64,000 nucleotides of DNA from Polyangiaceae bacterium. GTDB taxonomy: Bacteria; Myxococcota_A; Polyangia; Polyangiales; Polyangiaceae. Numbering within the stretch: the first letter of the stretch is position 1; each line of letters begins with the position of its first letter. Where the stretch lies: the NCBI GenBank assembly GCA_015075635.1, contig JABTUA010000004.1, forward strand, positions 1 to 64,000. Direction: 5' to 3'. The position numbers and the translations under genes are program-made. Positions 50,075 to 57,412 of this stretch are shown here, in pieces. The notes under the pieces were generated by a model. It saw only the letters and a program-made list of their open reading frames with translations. It made no database searches and was not told the origin of the DNA.

Positions 50075-50518
50075 TCACTGAGCCGCGGCGCCGCCCGGCT
50101 TGTACTTCTGCGCCGGCCGCCCGCAGCTCACCGGCTCGGCGCACGCGCGCTGCGCCTTCTCCGGCGTGAGCTCGTCCACGTTGTTCGGGTACCAGTACGC
50201 GCGCAACACTTGCAGCGCGCCGGCTTGGGGCCACGACATGCTGACCGGACGGTAGTAGCAGCCCTTCGGCGGTACGACCCAGGCGCCGCTCTGCCACTCC
50301 CAGCGCCCCGCGACCCAGTCCCAGTGACCGTCGAGCCAGACGCAGTCCTCGTTGTCCGGCCGCTCCGGCACCACCTCCGCGACCGCGGGCGGCGGTGGGT
50401 ACTCGACGCTCACGATGAGGGCCGCGTTGCCAGGGTGCGGACCGGTGGGCGGTCCCGGAATGCCCGAGCTGCAGGCGAGCCCCAAGAGCCCGAGCAACGT
50501 CAGCGAGCGGCGCGCCAT
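50075..50518 (-). CDS. Small lipoprotein with aromatic WxW motifs
   Basis: 147 aa from the ATG at 50518, whose first base is shared with the stop of the upstream prepilin peptidase (TGATG). Lipobox GLAC. Mature part: VWLDGHWDWVAGRWEWQSGAW, resembling the repeated W-x-x-G-x-W-x-W pattern of YXWGXW/BcpO-type proteins, then VPPKGCYYRPV and a C-terminal block with two Cys (RACAEPVSCGRP). Secreted; function unknown. Confidence 0.7.
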   Translation of the reverse strand: MARRSLTLLGLLGLACSSGIPGPPTGPHPGNAALIVSVEYPPPPAVAEVVPERPDNEDCVWLDGHWDWVAGRWEWQSGAWVVPPKGCYYRPVSMSWPQAGALQVLRAYWYPNNVDELTPEKAQRACAEPVSCGRPAQKYKPGGAAAQ

Positions 50519-51489
50519 CACATCACCCAGAAATACCCCAGGTAGGTCTCGACGATGACCTTGCCGAACAACATGAACTCCAGCGTCGCCAGCACCAAGA
50601 ACGGGCCGAAAGGCAGCCGCGACTGGCCCAGGCCTTCCTCTGCCTCTTCGCCGATCGGATCCGCGGCGAGCTCCTCCTCCAGCTCCCGGCGCTCCTCGTC
50701 CGTCTCGGCCTCCTCGATGGCGCGCAGGAGCTCCTCGCGCTCGAGCTTCACCGCCGCCGGCTCCTCGATCTTGCCCTGCGTGACGAACACGACGACGGCT
50801 GCGATGGTGCCCTGCACCGCACCGGCCAGGAGGGCGAACACGGCCCCGGGCCAGCCGAACCACGCTCCCGCGAGCATGGTGAGCTTCGCGTCACCGATGC
50901 CCATGCCGGCCCTGCCGCGGAGCTTCTTGTAGAGCACGTCGAACGGCAGCCAGATCATCACGAAGCCAATGGCAGCGCCGAGCAGCGATTCGGTCCAGGT
51001 GACCTCCTGCCGGAGCGGGACGGTGAGCACGCCGAGCAGCGTGCCGCCCAGCGTGATTTCGTCCGGCAGAATCATGTACTCGAGGTCGATGAACGCCGCG
51101 GCCAGGAGCCCGAGCGCCAGCGCAAAGTAAGGCAGGAACAAGACGAGCGCCTTCCACCAGAGCGTCTCCGGCGGCAGCGTGGCGACGCGCACCTCGAAGA
51201 CCGCCCAGGCCGCGAGCCCGCCCAGCGCCTCGACCAGCGGGTAGCGCGGCGAGATGCGCGCGCCGCAGCAGCGCGCCTTCCCCAGGAGCAGCAGCCAGCC
51301 GAAGACGGGCAGGTTGTCGAAGGCTCGGATCGCCTTGCCGCAGTGGGGGCAGCGCGACGGCGGGTACGCCAGGTTCTCTCCGCGCGGCAGCCGGTAGATG
51401 ACGACGTTCAAGAAGCTGCCGAAGGCGAGCCCCAGCGCGACGACCGTCGCGGCCTGGAACCAATACGGCAGCTCCCCGAGCGTGGGCAC
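50518..51489 (-). CDS. pilD: Type IV prepilin peptidase (A24 family, PilD-like)
   Basis: 323 aa, GTG start at 51489. N-terminal LAFGSFLNVVIYRLPRGE, then the zinc-type Cys region CPHCGKAI…CCGARI. Active-site aspartates are in AAFIDLEYMILPDEIT and GMGIGDAKLTMLAGAW (the G-x-G-D-x-K/F motif). An unusual acidic charged loop (EREELLRAIEEAETDEERREL, ~230-280) precedes the final helix. The enzyme cleaves and N-methylates type IV pilins and type II secretion pseudopilins in the inner membrane. No pilin genes lie in this window. Confidence 0.92.
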   Translation of the reverse strand: MPTLGELPYWFQAATVVALGLAFGSFLNVVIYRLPRGENLAYPPSRCPHCGKAIRAFDNLPVFGWLLLLGKARCCGARISPRYPLVEALGGLAAWAVFEVRVATLPPETLWWKALVLFLPYFALALGLLAAAFIDLEYMILPDEITLGGTLLGVLTVPLRQEVTWTESLLGAAIGFVMIWLPFDVLYKKLRGRAGMGIGDAKLTMLAGAWFGWPGAVFALLAGAVQGTIAAVVVFVTQGKIEEPAAVKLEREELLRAIEEAETDEERRELEEELAADPIGEEAEEGLGQSRLPFGPFLVLATLEFMLFGKVIVETYLGYFWVM

Positions 51490-51500
51490 GTCCTCTCCGG

Positions 51501-51761
51501 TTACTCCCCCGCGAGCAAGGCGTCGAGCTTCCCGGCGCGCTCCAGCAGGTGAAGCTCCAGGTACCCGCCGATGGGGCGCTCACCGATGAAGATCTGGGGC
51601 ACCGTCTGGAGACCGGTAACCTGCAACAGCCAGGCGCGCCGTTCGGCGTCCCCGGAGACGTCGATCTCCTCGAACGGGACACCCTTCTTCACCAGGAGGC
51701 GCTTGGCCAGCATGCAGTACCCGCAGAACTTCGTGCGGTACATGACGACCCGGGCGGCCAT
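51501..51761 (-). CDS. Glutaredoxin
   Basis: 86 aa from the ATG at 51761. Thioredoxin fold with KFCGYCMLAKRLL (CxxC redox site), LQTVPQIFIGE (cis-Pro) and PIGGYLELHLLE. Matches GrxC-type glutaredoxins in length and motifs, though the redox motif is CGYC rather than CPYC. It reduces disulphides using glutathione or a substitute. It precedes the prepilin peptidase by 11 bp on the same strand. Confidence 0.92.
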   Translation of the reverse strand: MAARVVMYRTKFCGYCMLAKRLLVKKGVPFEEIDVSGDAERRAWLLQVTGLQTVPQIFIGERPIGGYLELHLLERAGKLDALLAGE

Positions 51762-51824
51762 TCTCTTCCCCAAGCCTACGGCGCTCTCCCCGTCCTGCCC
51801 AGGTCGCGATAAGTTCGGCCGGCC

Positions 51825-54431
51825 ATGCCGAGCTCGGAAACGACCACTCTCTCCCTGGAACGCTACGCGCCCGACGCCAAGGGGCTCGTCGCGGGAGCCC
51901 AAGCCATCGCCGACGAGCGCAAGCACCCCGAGGTGCTGCCCCTGCACCTGCTCGTGCGGATGCTCGAGCGCGAGCCGGGCGTGGTGGCGGTCTTCCGCTC
52001 CGCGAACGTGGACGTGGTCGAGCTACAGTCCGCGTGCGAGCGCGCGCTCGGGCAGCTGCCGAGCAGCAAAGAGCCGGCCTACCTGTCGGCGTCGATGCTC
52101 GACCTCTTGGAGCGCGCGGGGCGCGAGGCGGAGCGCGAGCGCAGCGGCAGCGTGGCGCTCGAGCACCTGCTGAACGCTTTGTCGCAGGAGATCCGCGGAC
52201 CCGCCGGCGAGATCCTGGGAGCGATGGGCATCGCGCCGGGCTCGCTTCGAGGTCACCTCTCCGCGTTGCGCTCGGTGCCGAGGTCGAGCCCGCGCAAGCC
52301 GGCGACCGGAGCCGCGTCCGCCGAGCAGTTCACCCACGACTGGGTCGAGGACGCCCGGGCGGGACGTCTGGATCCGGTGATCGGCCGCGACGGCGAGGTC
52401 CGCCGACTGACCACGATCCTGGAGCGGCGGCAGAAGAACAACACGCTGCTCGTCGGCGAGCCCGGTGTGGGCAAGGGCGCGGTGATCTCGGGTCTCGCAC
52501 AGCGCATCGCGGACGGCGACGTGCCGACCACGCTGGCGGGCGTGCGCCTCTTGGAGATCGACGCGGCCGCCCTGGTCGCGGGCACGCGGCTGCGCAGCGA
52601 CGTGGACGAGCGCATGCGCGGCCTGCTCGCCTCGCTGGCCGACGACAAACGCGGACAGCCGGTGCTGGTCGCCCGCGGGATGGACCAGCTCTTCGGCCAA
52701 GGGCCCGCCGGCACCGCCGTCGGCGACTTCCTGAAATCCCCGCTCGCGCGCGGGGAAATCCGCATGCTCGCCACCACCACGCCGGAGGGCCTGCGCAAGA
52801 TCGCCGACAAGGACCCCACCGTCCTCCGAGCGTTCACCACGCTGCCAATCGACGAGCCCAGCGTGGACGGCGCCATCGAGATCCTGCGCGGCGTCACCAG
52901 TCGCTACGAGGACCGCCACCAGGTGGAGATCAGCGAAGGCGCCATCGGCTCCGCGGTGCGCCTGGCCAAGCGTTACCTCCAGGATCGCTTCCTGCCCGAC
53001 AGCGCCATCGACCTGCTCGACGAGACCGCCGCCGCCAAGCGCGTCGAGACCGACGGCATCCCCGCCCCCGTGGACGCGGCGATGCGCCGCGCGGAGTCGC
53101 TGAAGGCCCAGCTGCACTCGCTGGAGCGCACGGAGGACGCGGCGACCCGCGCCACCCGCGACAAGCTCGCGGCAGAGCTCGCCCAGCTCGAGCCGAAGGT
53201 CACGGAGATGAAGAGCAAGCTCGAGTCGCGACGGGGCGCCGTGGCCGCGGTGCGCGCGCTGAAGAACGAGCTCGACTCGGCGCGCGCCGCGCTGGAAGAA
53301 GCCCGCGCCAAGAAGGAGTTCGCCAAGCTGGGCGAGCTGGAGCACGTCACGCTCCCTGAGCTGGAGAAGCGCCACCGCGCCGCCGAGGACGCCGCGCGCA
53401 GCGCCGGCGTGCTCGAAGAGGGCTCGCGTCTGGTCACCGAAGGCGACGTGGCCGCGACGCTCGCCATCTGGACCGGCATCCCGGTGGCGAAGATGCTGGA
53501 GGGCGAGGCCGACAAGCTCTTGAAGATGGAGACCCGCCTCGAGCAGCGCGTCGTCGGCCAGGACGAAGCCGTGAAGGCCATCGCCCGCGCGGTGCGCCGC
53601 GGCCGCGTCGGCCTGCGAGATCCGGGCAAGCCCATCGGCAGCTTCCTTTTCCTCGGCCCGAGCGGCGTCGGCAAGACGGAGCTCGGCAAGGCCCTGGCCG
53701 AGTTCCTCTTCGACGACGAGGCCGCCCTCACCCGCCTGGACATGAGCGAGTTCATGGAGCGCCACATGGCCCAGCGCCTGATCGGCGCGCCCCCCGGCTA
53801 CGCGGACAGCGAGCAAGGCGGCTTCCTCACCGAGGCAGTGCGCCGCCGCCCCTACTCCGTCCTGCTCTTCGACGAGGTCGAAAAAGCCCACCAGGACGTG
53901 TTCAACCTGCTCCTGCAAGTGCTCGACGACGGCCGCCTCACCGACGGCCGCGGCCGCAGCGCCGACTTCTCGAACACGGTCGTGATCATGACCAGCAACA
54001 TCGGCTCGCAGCGCATCCTGGAGACCGATCCCAAGCTGTTCGAGTCCGAAGACGGCCGCGAGGCCCTGCGCGACGTGCTGGTCGGCCAGCTCGGCGAGTT
54101 CTTCCGCCCCGAGTTCCTGAACCGCATCGACGACGTGGTCGTGTTCCGCTCCCTGACCAAGGTCGATCTGCGCAAGATCGTGGACATCCAACTGCGCCGC
54201 CTGGACAAGCTCCTCTCCGACCGCCAGGTGAAGCTCGAGCTCAGCGAAGAGGCGAAGCTCCGCCTGGTCGATCTCGGCTACGAGCCGGCGCTCGGAGCGC
54301 GTCCCTTGCGGAGAGCGATCTTGAAGCAGGTGCAGGATCCCCTGGCGGAGTCCTTGCTCGGCAACAAGTACGCGGAGGGCACGAGCATCAAGGTGGGGCT
54401 CGACGGGGAGAAGTTCACGTTCACGGGGTGA
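51825..54431 (+). CDS. ClpB-like AAA+ disaggregase paralogue with degenerate first ATPase domain
   Basis: 868 aa, full ClpB order: N-domain (~1-150), NBD1 (~170-400), coiled-coil middle domain (~410-530, shorter than in ClpB), NBD2 (~545-868). NBD2 keeps GPSGVGKTE, LLFDEVEKAH and the FRPEFLNRID Arg finger. NBD1 is altered: Walker A is GEPGVGKGA, with Gly218 where Thr is usual; the Walker B strand reads PVLVARGMDQLF, losing the Asp-Glu pair; the pore loop GTRLRSDVDERM lacks the Tyr; the Arg-finger region is LRAF. The NBD2 pore loop reads GAPPGYADSEQGG instead of GYVGYEEGG. So this is a specialised paralogue, not the housekeeping ClpB. Its 3' end is duplicated at 56149. Confidence 0.9.
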   Translation: MPSSETTTLSLERYAPDAKGLVAGAQAIADERKHPEVLPLHLLVRMLEREPGVVAVFRSANVDVVELQSACERALGQLPSSKEPAYLSASMLDLLERAGREAERERSGSVALEHLLNALSQEIRGPAGEILGAMGIAPGSLRGHLSALRSVPRSSPRKPATGAASAEQFTHDWVEDARAGRLDPVIGRDGEVRRLTTILERRQKNNTLLVGEPGVGKGAVISGLAQRIADGDVPTTLAGVRLLEIDAAALVAGTRLRSDVDERMRGLLASLADDKRGQPVLVARGMDQLFGQGPAGTAVGDFLKSPLARGEIRMLATTTPEGLRKIADKDPTVLRAFTTLPIDEPSVDGAIEILRGVTSRYEDRHQVEISEGAIGSAVRLAKRYLQDRFLPDSAIDLLDETAAAKRVETDGIPAPVDAAMRRAESLKAQLHSLERTEDAATRATRDKLAAELAQLEPKVTEMKSKLESRRGAVAAVRALKNELDSARAALEEARAKKEFAKLGELEHVTLPELEKRHRAAEDAARSAGVLEEGSRLVTEGDVAATLAIWTGIPVAKMLEGEADKLLKMETRLEQRVVGQDEAVKAIARAVRRGRVGLRDPGKPIGSFLFLGPSGVGKTELGKALAEFLFDDEAALTRLDMSEFMERHMAQRLIGAPPGYADSEQGGFLTEAVRRRPYSVLLFDEVEKAHQDVFNLLLQVLDDGRLTDGRGRSADFSNTVVIMTSNIGSQRILETDPKLFESEDGREALRDVLVGQLGEFFRPEFLNRIDDVVVFRSLTKVDLRKIVDIQLRRLDKLLSDRQVKLELSEEAKLRLVDLGYEPALGARPLRRAILKQVQDPLAESLLGNKYAEGTSIKVGLDGEKFTFTG

Positions 54432-54497
54432 GGGTGGGCTCGCGGACCCTGACGCTGGCGGTCATTCTCTCCGCCGTCTTCGCAGGCTGCTGGGGAG
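54101..54497 (+). repeat. 397-bp direct repeat, copy 1 (clpB 3' end plus lipoprotein 5' end)
   Basis: Aligns without gaps to 56149-56545 at an offset of exactly 2048 bp. The first 189 bp and the last ~80 bp are identical; about 20 substitutions are confined to roughly 54290-54420, and most of them are synonymous. Confidence 0.93.
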
Positions 54498-54814
54498 AAA
54501 CCGAGCGCGACCCCGCCGTCGAGGAAGACCCCTGCGCCGTCTTCGAGGAGAAGGCGCCGTGCTGCGCGCGCATCGAATGCGTTTGGCTCGGTCAGCAGAG
54601 CGATGTCGGCCCCGGCTGTGTCACGCCCAAGCACTGCGGGGCGCACGCGAGCTGTGGTCCAGGGAGGAAGTGCATCGATCGCTGGTACGGCGGCTGGACC
54701 CCCTGCGGCCAGTTCTTCTACTCCGGGTATGACGTGACGTTCTGCGCGGACTTCTGCCCCATCGACGGACTCGAGGTGGACGGCAGATGCATACAAGTCT
54801 GGGAGGGCGATTAG
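54428..54814 (+). CDS. Small Cys-rich lipoprotein, translationally coupled to the clpB paralogue
   Basis: 128 aa from a GTG at 54428 that overlaps the clpB stop (GTGA). Signal peptide with lipobox VFAGC. The mature part contains about 14 Cys (DPCAVFEEKAPCCARIEC, GCVTPKHCGAHASCGPG, CADFCPIDG), typical of small myxobacterial secreted proteins with a 'C..C.WxG' build. Coupling of a cytosolic AAA+ gene to a lipoprotein gene is odd and is repeated in the second, broken copy, so the order is an old arrangement. Function unknown. Confidence 0.75.
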   Translation: MRVGSRTLTLAVILSAVFAGCWGETERDPAVEEDPCAVFEEKAPCCARIECVWLGQQSDVGPGCVTPKHCGAHASCGPGRKCIDRWYGGWTPCGQFFYSGYDVTFCADFCPIDGLEVDGRCIQVWEGD

Positions 54815-55422
54815 CGCTGCGCGAGAAGTCCACGCGCTGGTGCGGGCGAGAAGCGACGCATACCCCCATGCGACTATGAGGGGGCGGTTCAGTCAAAGGC
54901 ACACGTGTTCGTGGCCCCTGACGTTCTTGAGGTTGCGCAGGCTGCAAGGCCCGACTGTCCGCGCTCGTGATGGCGCAAAGGTGGAGGTCGGTTGACGGGG
55001 TGCAATCGCGCAGGCGGGGTCGAGGCCAGCGGACGCCGTTCACCCGGAGCGGCTGGGCCGCACTCACCGTCTCTGGACAGCCGTTGCTCGGCTCTCGGCT
55101 TGTCTCGAAAGCTCCACCTGGCAAACGACCCGCTCTTGCCGACGCGCTGGCCGGACTGCATAGACTTAGGCGTGCTCGTGGTCGGCAAGCGAGACCAGCT
55201 GCCCAGAGACGTCTTGGTCGCGGGCTTTGGCGGACGGGGGGTACCGGTCGAGAACGCGCACGCGCTTCAAAGCGCGGCTGCTGGACTGCCGGCGGATGCC
55301 GTCTCCCCGTGAGAGCCGGGCCGCCGCAGTCTTCCGCGCGTGTGCGCGGGCTGATCACGTGGCCGCATGCGCAGGCTACGCACCAGAGCTTCTGGAGAAA
55401 GGTTGTTCTGGTGACGAAGTAG
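54815..55422. other. Gene-free stretch inside the duplication
   Basis: I see no supportable gene. A weak C5/G5 stem surrounds 54863-54884 shortly after the lipoprotein stop, but it has no T-tract. The many frames here are short or of random composition. Codon bias is irregular, suggesting degraded sequence. Confidence 0.5.
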
Positions 55423-55864
55423 CTACATGTCTCCGACAAAGGGAACCTGGCAGCCAGCGCCCTGGCCGAAGTCGTAGCCGCATGGACCGCTGGGACTGAA
55501 GCAACACTTGACGGTTGGTGGAGTGGGGATGGGCAACGGGCATGACTCAGGGTTGCAGGTCCCGCCCCCCGGCGCCAGCGCCGCCGACGCTCGCGTCGCC
55601 AGCGTTGCCGCTTCCCCCCGTGGCGTCGCCCCCTGTGCCACGACTAGTGCCACCGGTACCGCCGGCACTTGCGCCGCCAGTGTTTGCGCCGCCGTTGCCC
55701 CCCCCGCCGCCAGCGGCAACACCGCCAGTGCTTGCGCCGCTATCGTTCGCGCCCCCAATGCCACGCCCGCTGTCGTCACCCCCGCAAGACACGGCTGATA
55801 GGAGTCCACTCAGCATCACCGCGGCCGCAGCGTCGCTGACCACAAAGATGCCGGAATCACGCAC
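55423..55864 (-). pseudogene. Frameshifted Gly-rich lipoprotein gene
   Basis: A GTG at 55864 preceded by AGAGGGAA starts a frame with a signal peptide and lipobox SAVSC, then a long Gly/Ala/Ser linker (GGANDSGASTGG, GGTSRGTGGDATGG). The frame ends at 55547 just after GAGGRDLQP. The neighbouring frame carries on past it with TCNPESCPLPIPTPPTVKCC and CGYDFGQGAGC to a stop at 55423, which is the sort of Cys-rich end expected of such a lipoprotein. The switch falls in a G-run (C-run on the + strand, near 55562-55575). So one base has been gained or lost; phase variation or a sequencing error are alternatives. Confidence 0.55.
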
Positions 55865-56148
55865 GGCAGTTCCCTCTTGGCTGAGCATAGCGCGAACGCA
55901 CCCGAAGGACTGCAGAAACCTCAAGGGCACAGGGGTTGCACCACGGCGGGCGGCACGCTCGCCGCGCCAGATCACCAGCGCTGTCATCTGCGGGGGCGAT
56001 ACAGTCGAGAAGCGACGCGTCCCCTCCATGCGCGCAGCGCGCGCCACCGGCAGGGCGCCATGGTCTTGGCACAACTTCAACCGGCGCGCGCTGCCGCATA
56101 AGGGGGGGACCGGCGCCGCGAAGCGGCGACGAGGGCGGGGCAACACAA

Positions 56149-56479
56149 CTTCCGCCCCGAGTTCCTGAACCGCATCGACGACGTGGTCGTGTTCCGCTCC
56201 CTGACCAAGGTCGATCTGCGCAAGATCGTGGACATCCAACTGCGCCGCCTGGACAAGCTCCTCTCCGACCGCCAGGTGAAGCTCGAGCTCAGCGAAGAGG
56301 CGAAGCTCCGCCTGGTCGATCTCGGCTACGAGCCGGCCCTGGGCGCGCGCCCGCTCCGCCGCGCGATCTTGAAGCAGGTGCAAGATCCGCTGGCGGAGGC
56401 GCTGCTCGGCAACAAATACGCGGGGGGCACGAGCATCAAGGTGGGGCTCGAGGGGGAGAGGTTTACGTTCACGGGGTGA
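56149..56479 (+). pseudogene. Orphan 3' end of a second clpB-like gene
   Basis: Encodes only the last ~110 residues of ClpB NBD2, from FRPEFLNRIDDVVVFRSLTK to KFTFTG-equivalent ERFTFTG, with no start and no upstream clpB sequence. Compared with the intact gene only four residues differ: Ser to Ala, Glu to Gly, Asp to Glu, Lys to Arg. Ends GTGA into the next relic, like the intact pair. It is a remnant of a duplicated clpB-lipoprotein unit. Confidence 0.85.
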
Positions 56480-56545
56480 GGGTGGGCTCGCGGACCCTGA
56501 CGCTGGCGGTCATTCTCTCCGCCGTCTTCGCAGGCTGCTGGGGAG
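56149..56545 (+). repeat. 397-bp direct repeat, copy 2
   Basis: Partner of 54101-54497. Homology begins abruptly at 56149 and ends abruptly after 56545 inside the lipoprotein signal-peptide region, where the sequence diverges (GGGAGTGG versus GGGAGAAA). Confidence 0.93.
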
Positions 56546-56613
56546 TGGAAACGATCCTGGATTTGCGCCGCGTTCTGATCACTGTCGCAGGACCGATAAC
56601 TCCACGGAACTAG
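56476..56613 (+). pseudogene. Truncated second copy of the coupled lipoprotein gene
   Basis: From the GTG at 56476 it repeats the signal peptide and lipobox VFAGC of the 54428 gene exactly, then departs after CWG and stops at 56611-56613 after 45 residues. None of the Cys-rich mature domain survives. It might still produce a short lipopeptide, but a relic is more likely. Confidence 0.75.
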
Positions 56614-56688
56614 CCGCGTTCCGTCGAGCCTCGTCGCGTTCGAGAGGCCGCGCTTTCGCGCGATCGTCTCCACTGGAGTGTACGCGAC

Positions 56689-57168
56689 TCACTTCGGATC
56701 GCCCTCATCGTCGGCGATCACGGCAAGCGCAGTCTCGAGGGCCGGCAGCGCGATCCGGTCCTTCTCGCGGTTTGCGGCGCGCTTGCTCGCGATGATTCGC
56801 TCGAGCGGAAGGACTTTCAGCACGACCCCGTCCACTTCCACCTCGACCGCCGAGTCCAGCTCGACGCCGAAGTCTCCGAGGCCGTGGCAATGGGTGACGA
56901 CGTCGAAGCGGTCCTCGAGCTCGCCGCCGCCTATCGTCGGTGGCATCATGCCGAAGTTGCCCGAGATCCACACGCCTCCTGCCGTCCGCACGGCCTCGCC
57001 GATGCGCGGGTCGTCCGTACGCTCGAACCACAAGTCGATGTCCTCGGTCATTCCCCGGGCCCCCTGCAAGAGCGCCGCGCTCATGCCGACGACCAGATAG
57101 CGCACCCCGAGTCGGTTGAGCTCCTCGAGTAGCTTCCTCTCAGCGGGGGAGAGTGCCAGCGCGACCAT
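56689..57168 (-). CDS. Nucleotidyltransferase-like protein of a small gene pair
   Basis: 159 aa. RYLVVGMSAALLQGARGMTEDIDLWFE is the nucleotidyltransferase region: V-G-M-S takes the place of the usual GG(H/S) helix start and D-I-D is the metal-binding pair. The later DRFDVVTHCHG and VEVDGVVLKVLPLERIIASK match the third acidic strand and the following helix, and the protein ends with the R-E-K-DRIALPALE helix typical of DUF6036-like proteins. Paired with an upstream short gene overlapping by 29 bp. Resembles the pair at 13604-14310 in design. Role as toxin, tRNA modifier or otherwise is unknown. Confidence 0.72.
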   Translation of the reverse strand: MVALALSPAERKLLEELNRLGVRYLVVGMSAALLQGARGMTEDIDLWFERTDDPRIGEAVRTAGGVWISGNFGMMPPTIGGGELEDRFDVVTHCHGLGDFGVELDSAVEVEVDGVVLKVLPLERIIASKRAANREKDRIALPALETALAVIADDEGDPK

Positions 57169-57355
57169 GAAGGAGACCTCTGCGCAGCCGCTCCGAGGGA
57201 GTGCGACTCAGGTTCACGAGCGTGTGAAACACGTCGCTGGCATCGAGCTCCGGGTGGCGTGCCACGATGGCGTACGCGCGGCGCCACAGCGGCTCGAGCT
57301 GCGCCGCGAGGGCGCGCTGCTCGGGGCTCAGCTGCTGCTCTTCCAACCTGCTCAT
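57140..57355 (-). CDS. Small partner protein upstream of the nucleotidyltransferase-like gene
   Basis: 71 aa, start ATG at 57355. Predicted helical: EEQQLSPEQRALAAQLEPLW, RRAYAIVARHPELDASDVFH, TLVNLSRTPSERLRRGL. The last 29 bp overlap the start of the nucleotidyltransferase-like gene, so the two are coexpressed. Possible antitoxin or regulator; no DNA-binding motif is clear. Confidence 0.6.
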   Translation of the reverse strand: MSRLEEQQLSPEQRALAAQLEPLWRRAYAIVARHPELDASDVFHTLVNLSRTPSERLRRGLLHGRAGTLPR

Positions 57356-57412
57356 CTACGGCGAGCATACCCCAGCGAGGCGCGTTTCGCACTCACGGGC
57401 GTCCCAAGATCT

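Noticed and set aside
54967..55422. Plus-strand 151-residue frame in the duplicated interval
   Set aside because: Arg/Gly/Pro-rich with no motif, no ribosome-binding site and irregular codon bias; other frames there are equally unconvincing.
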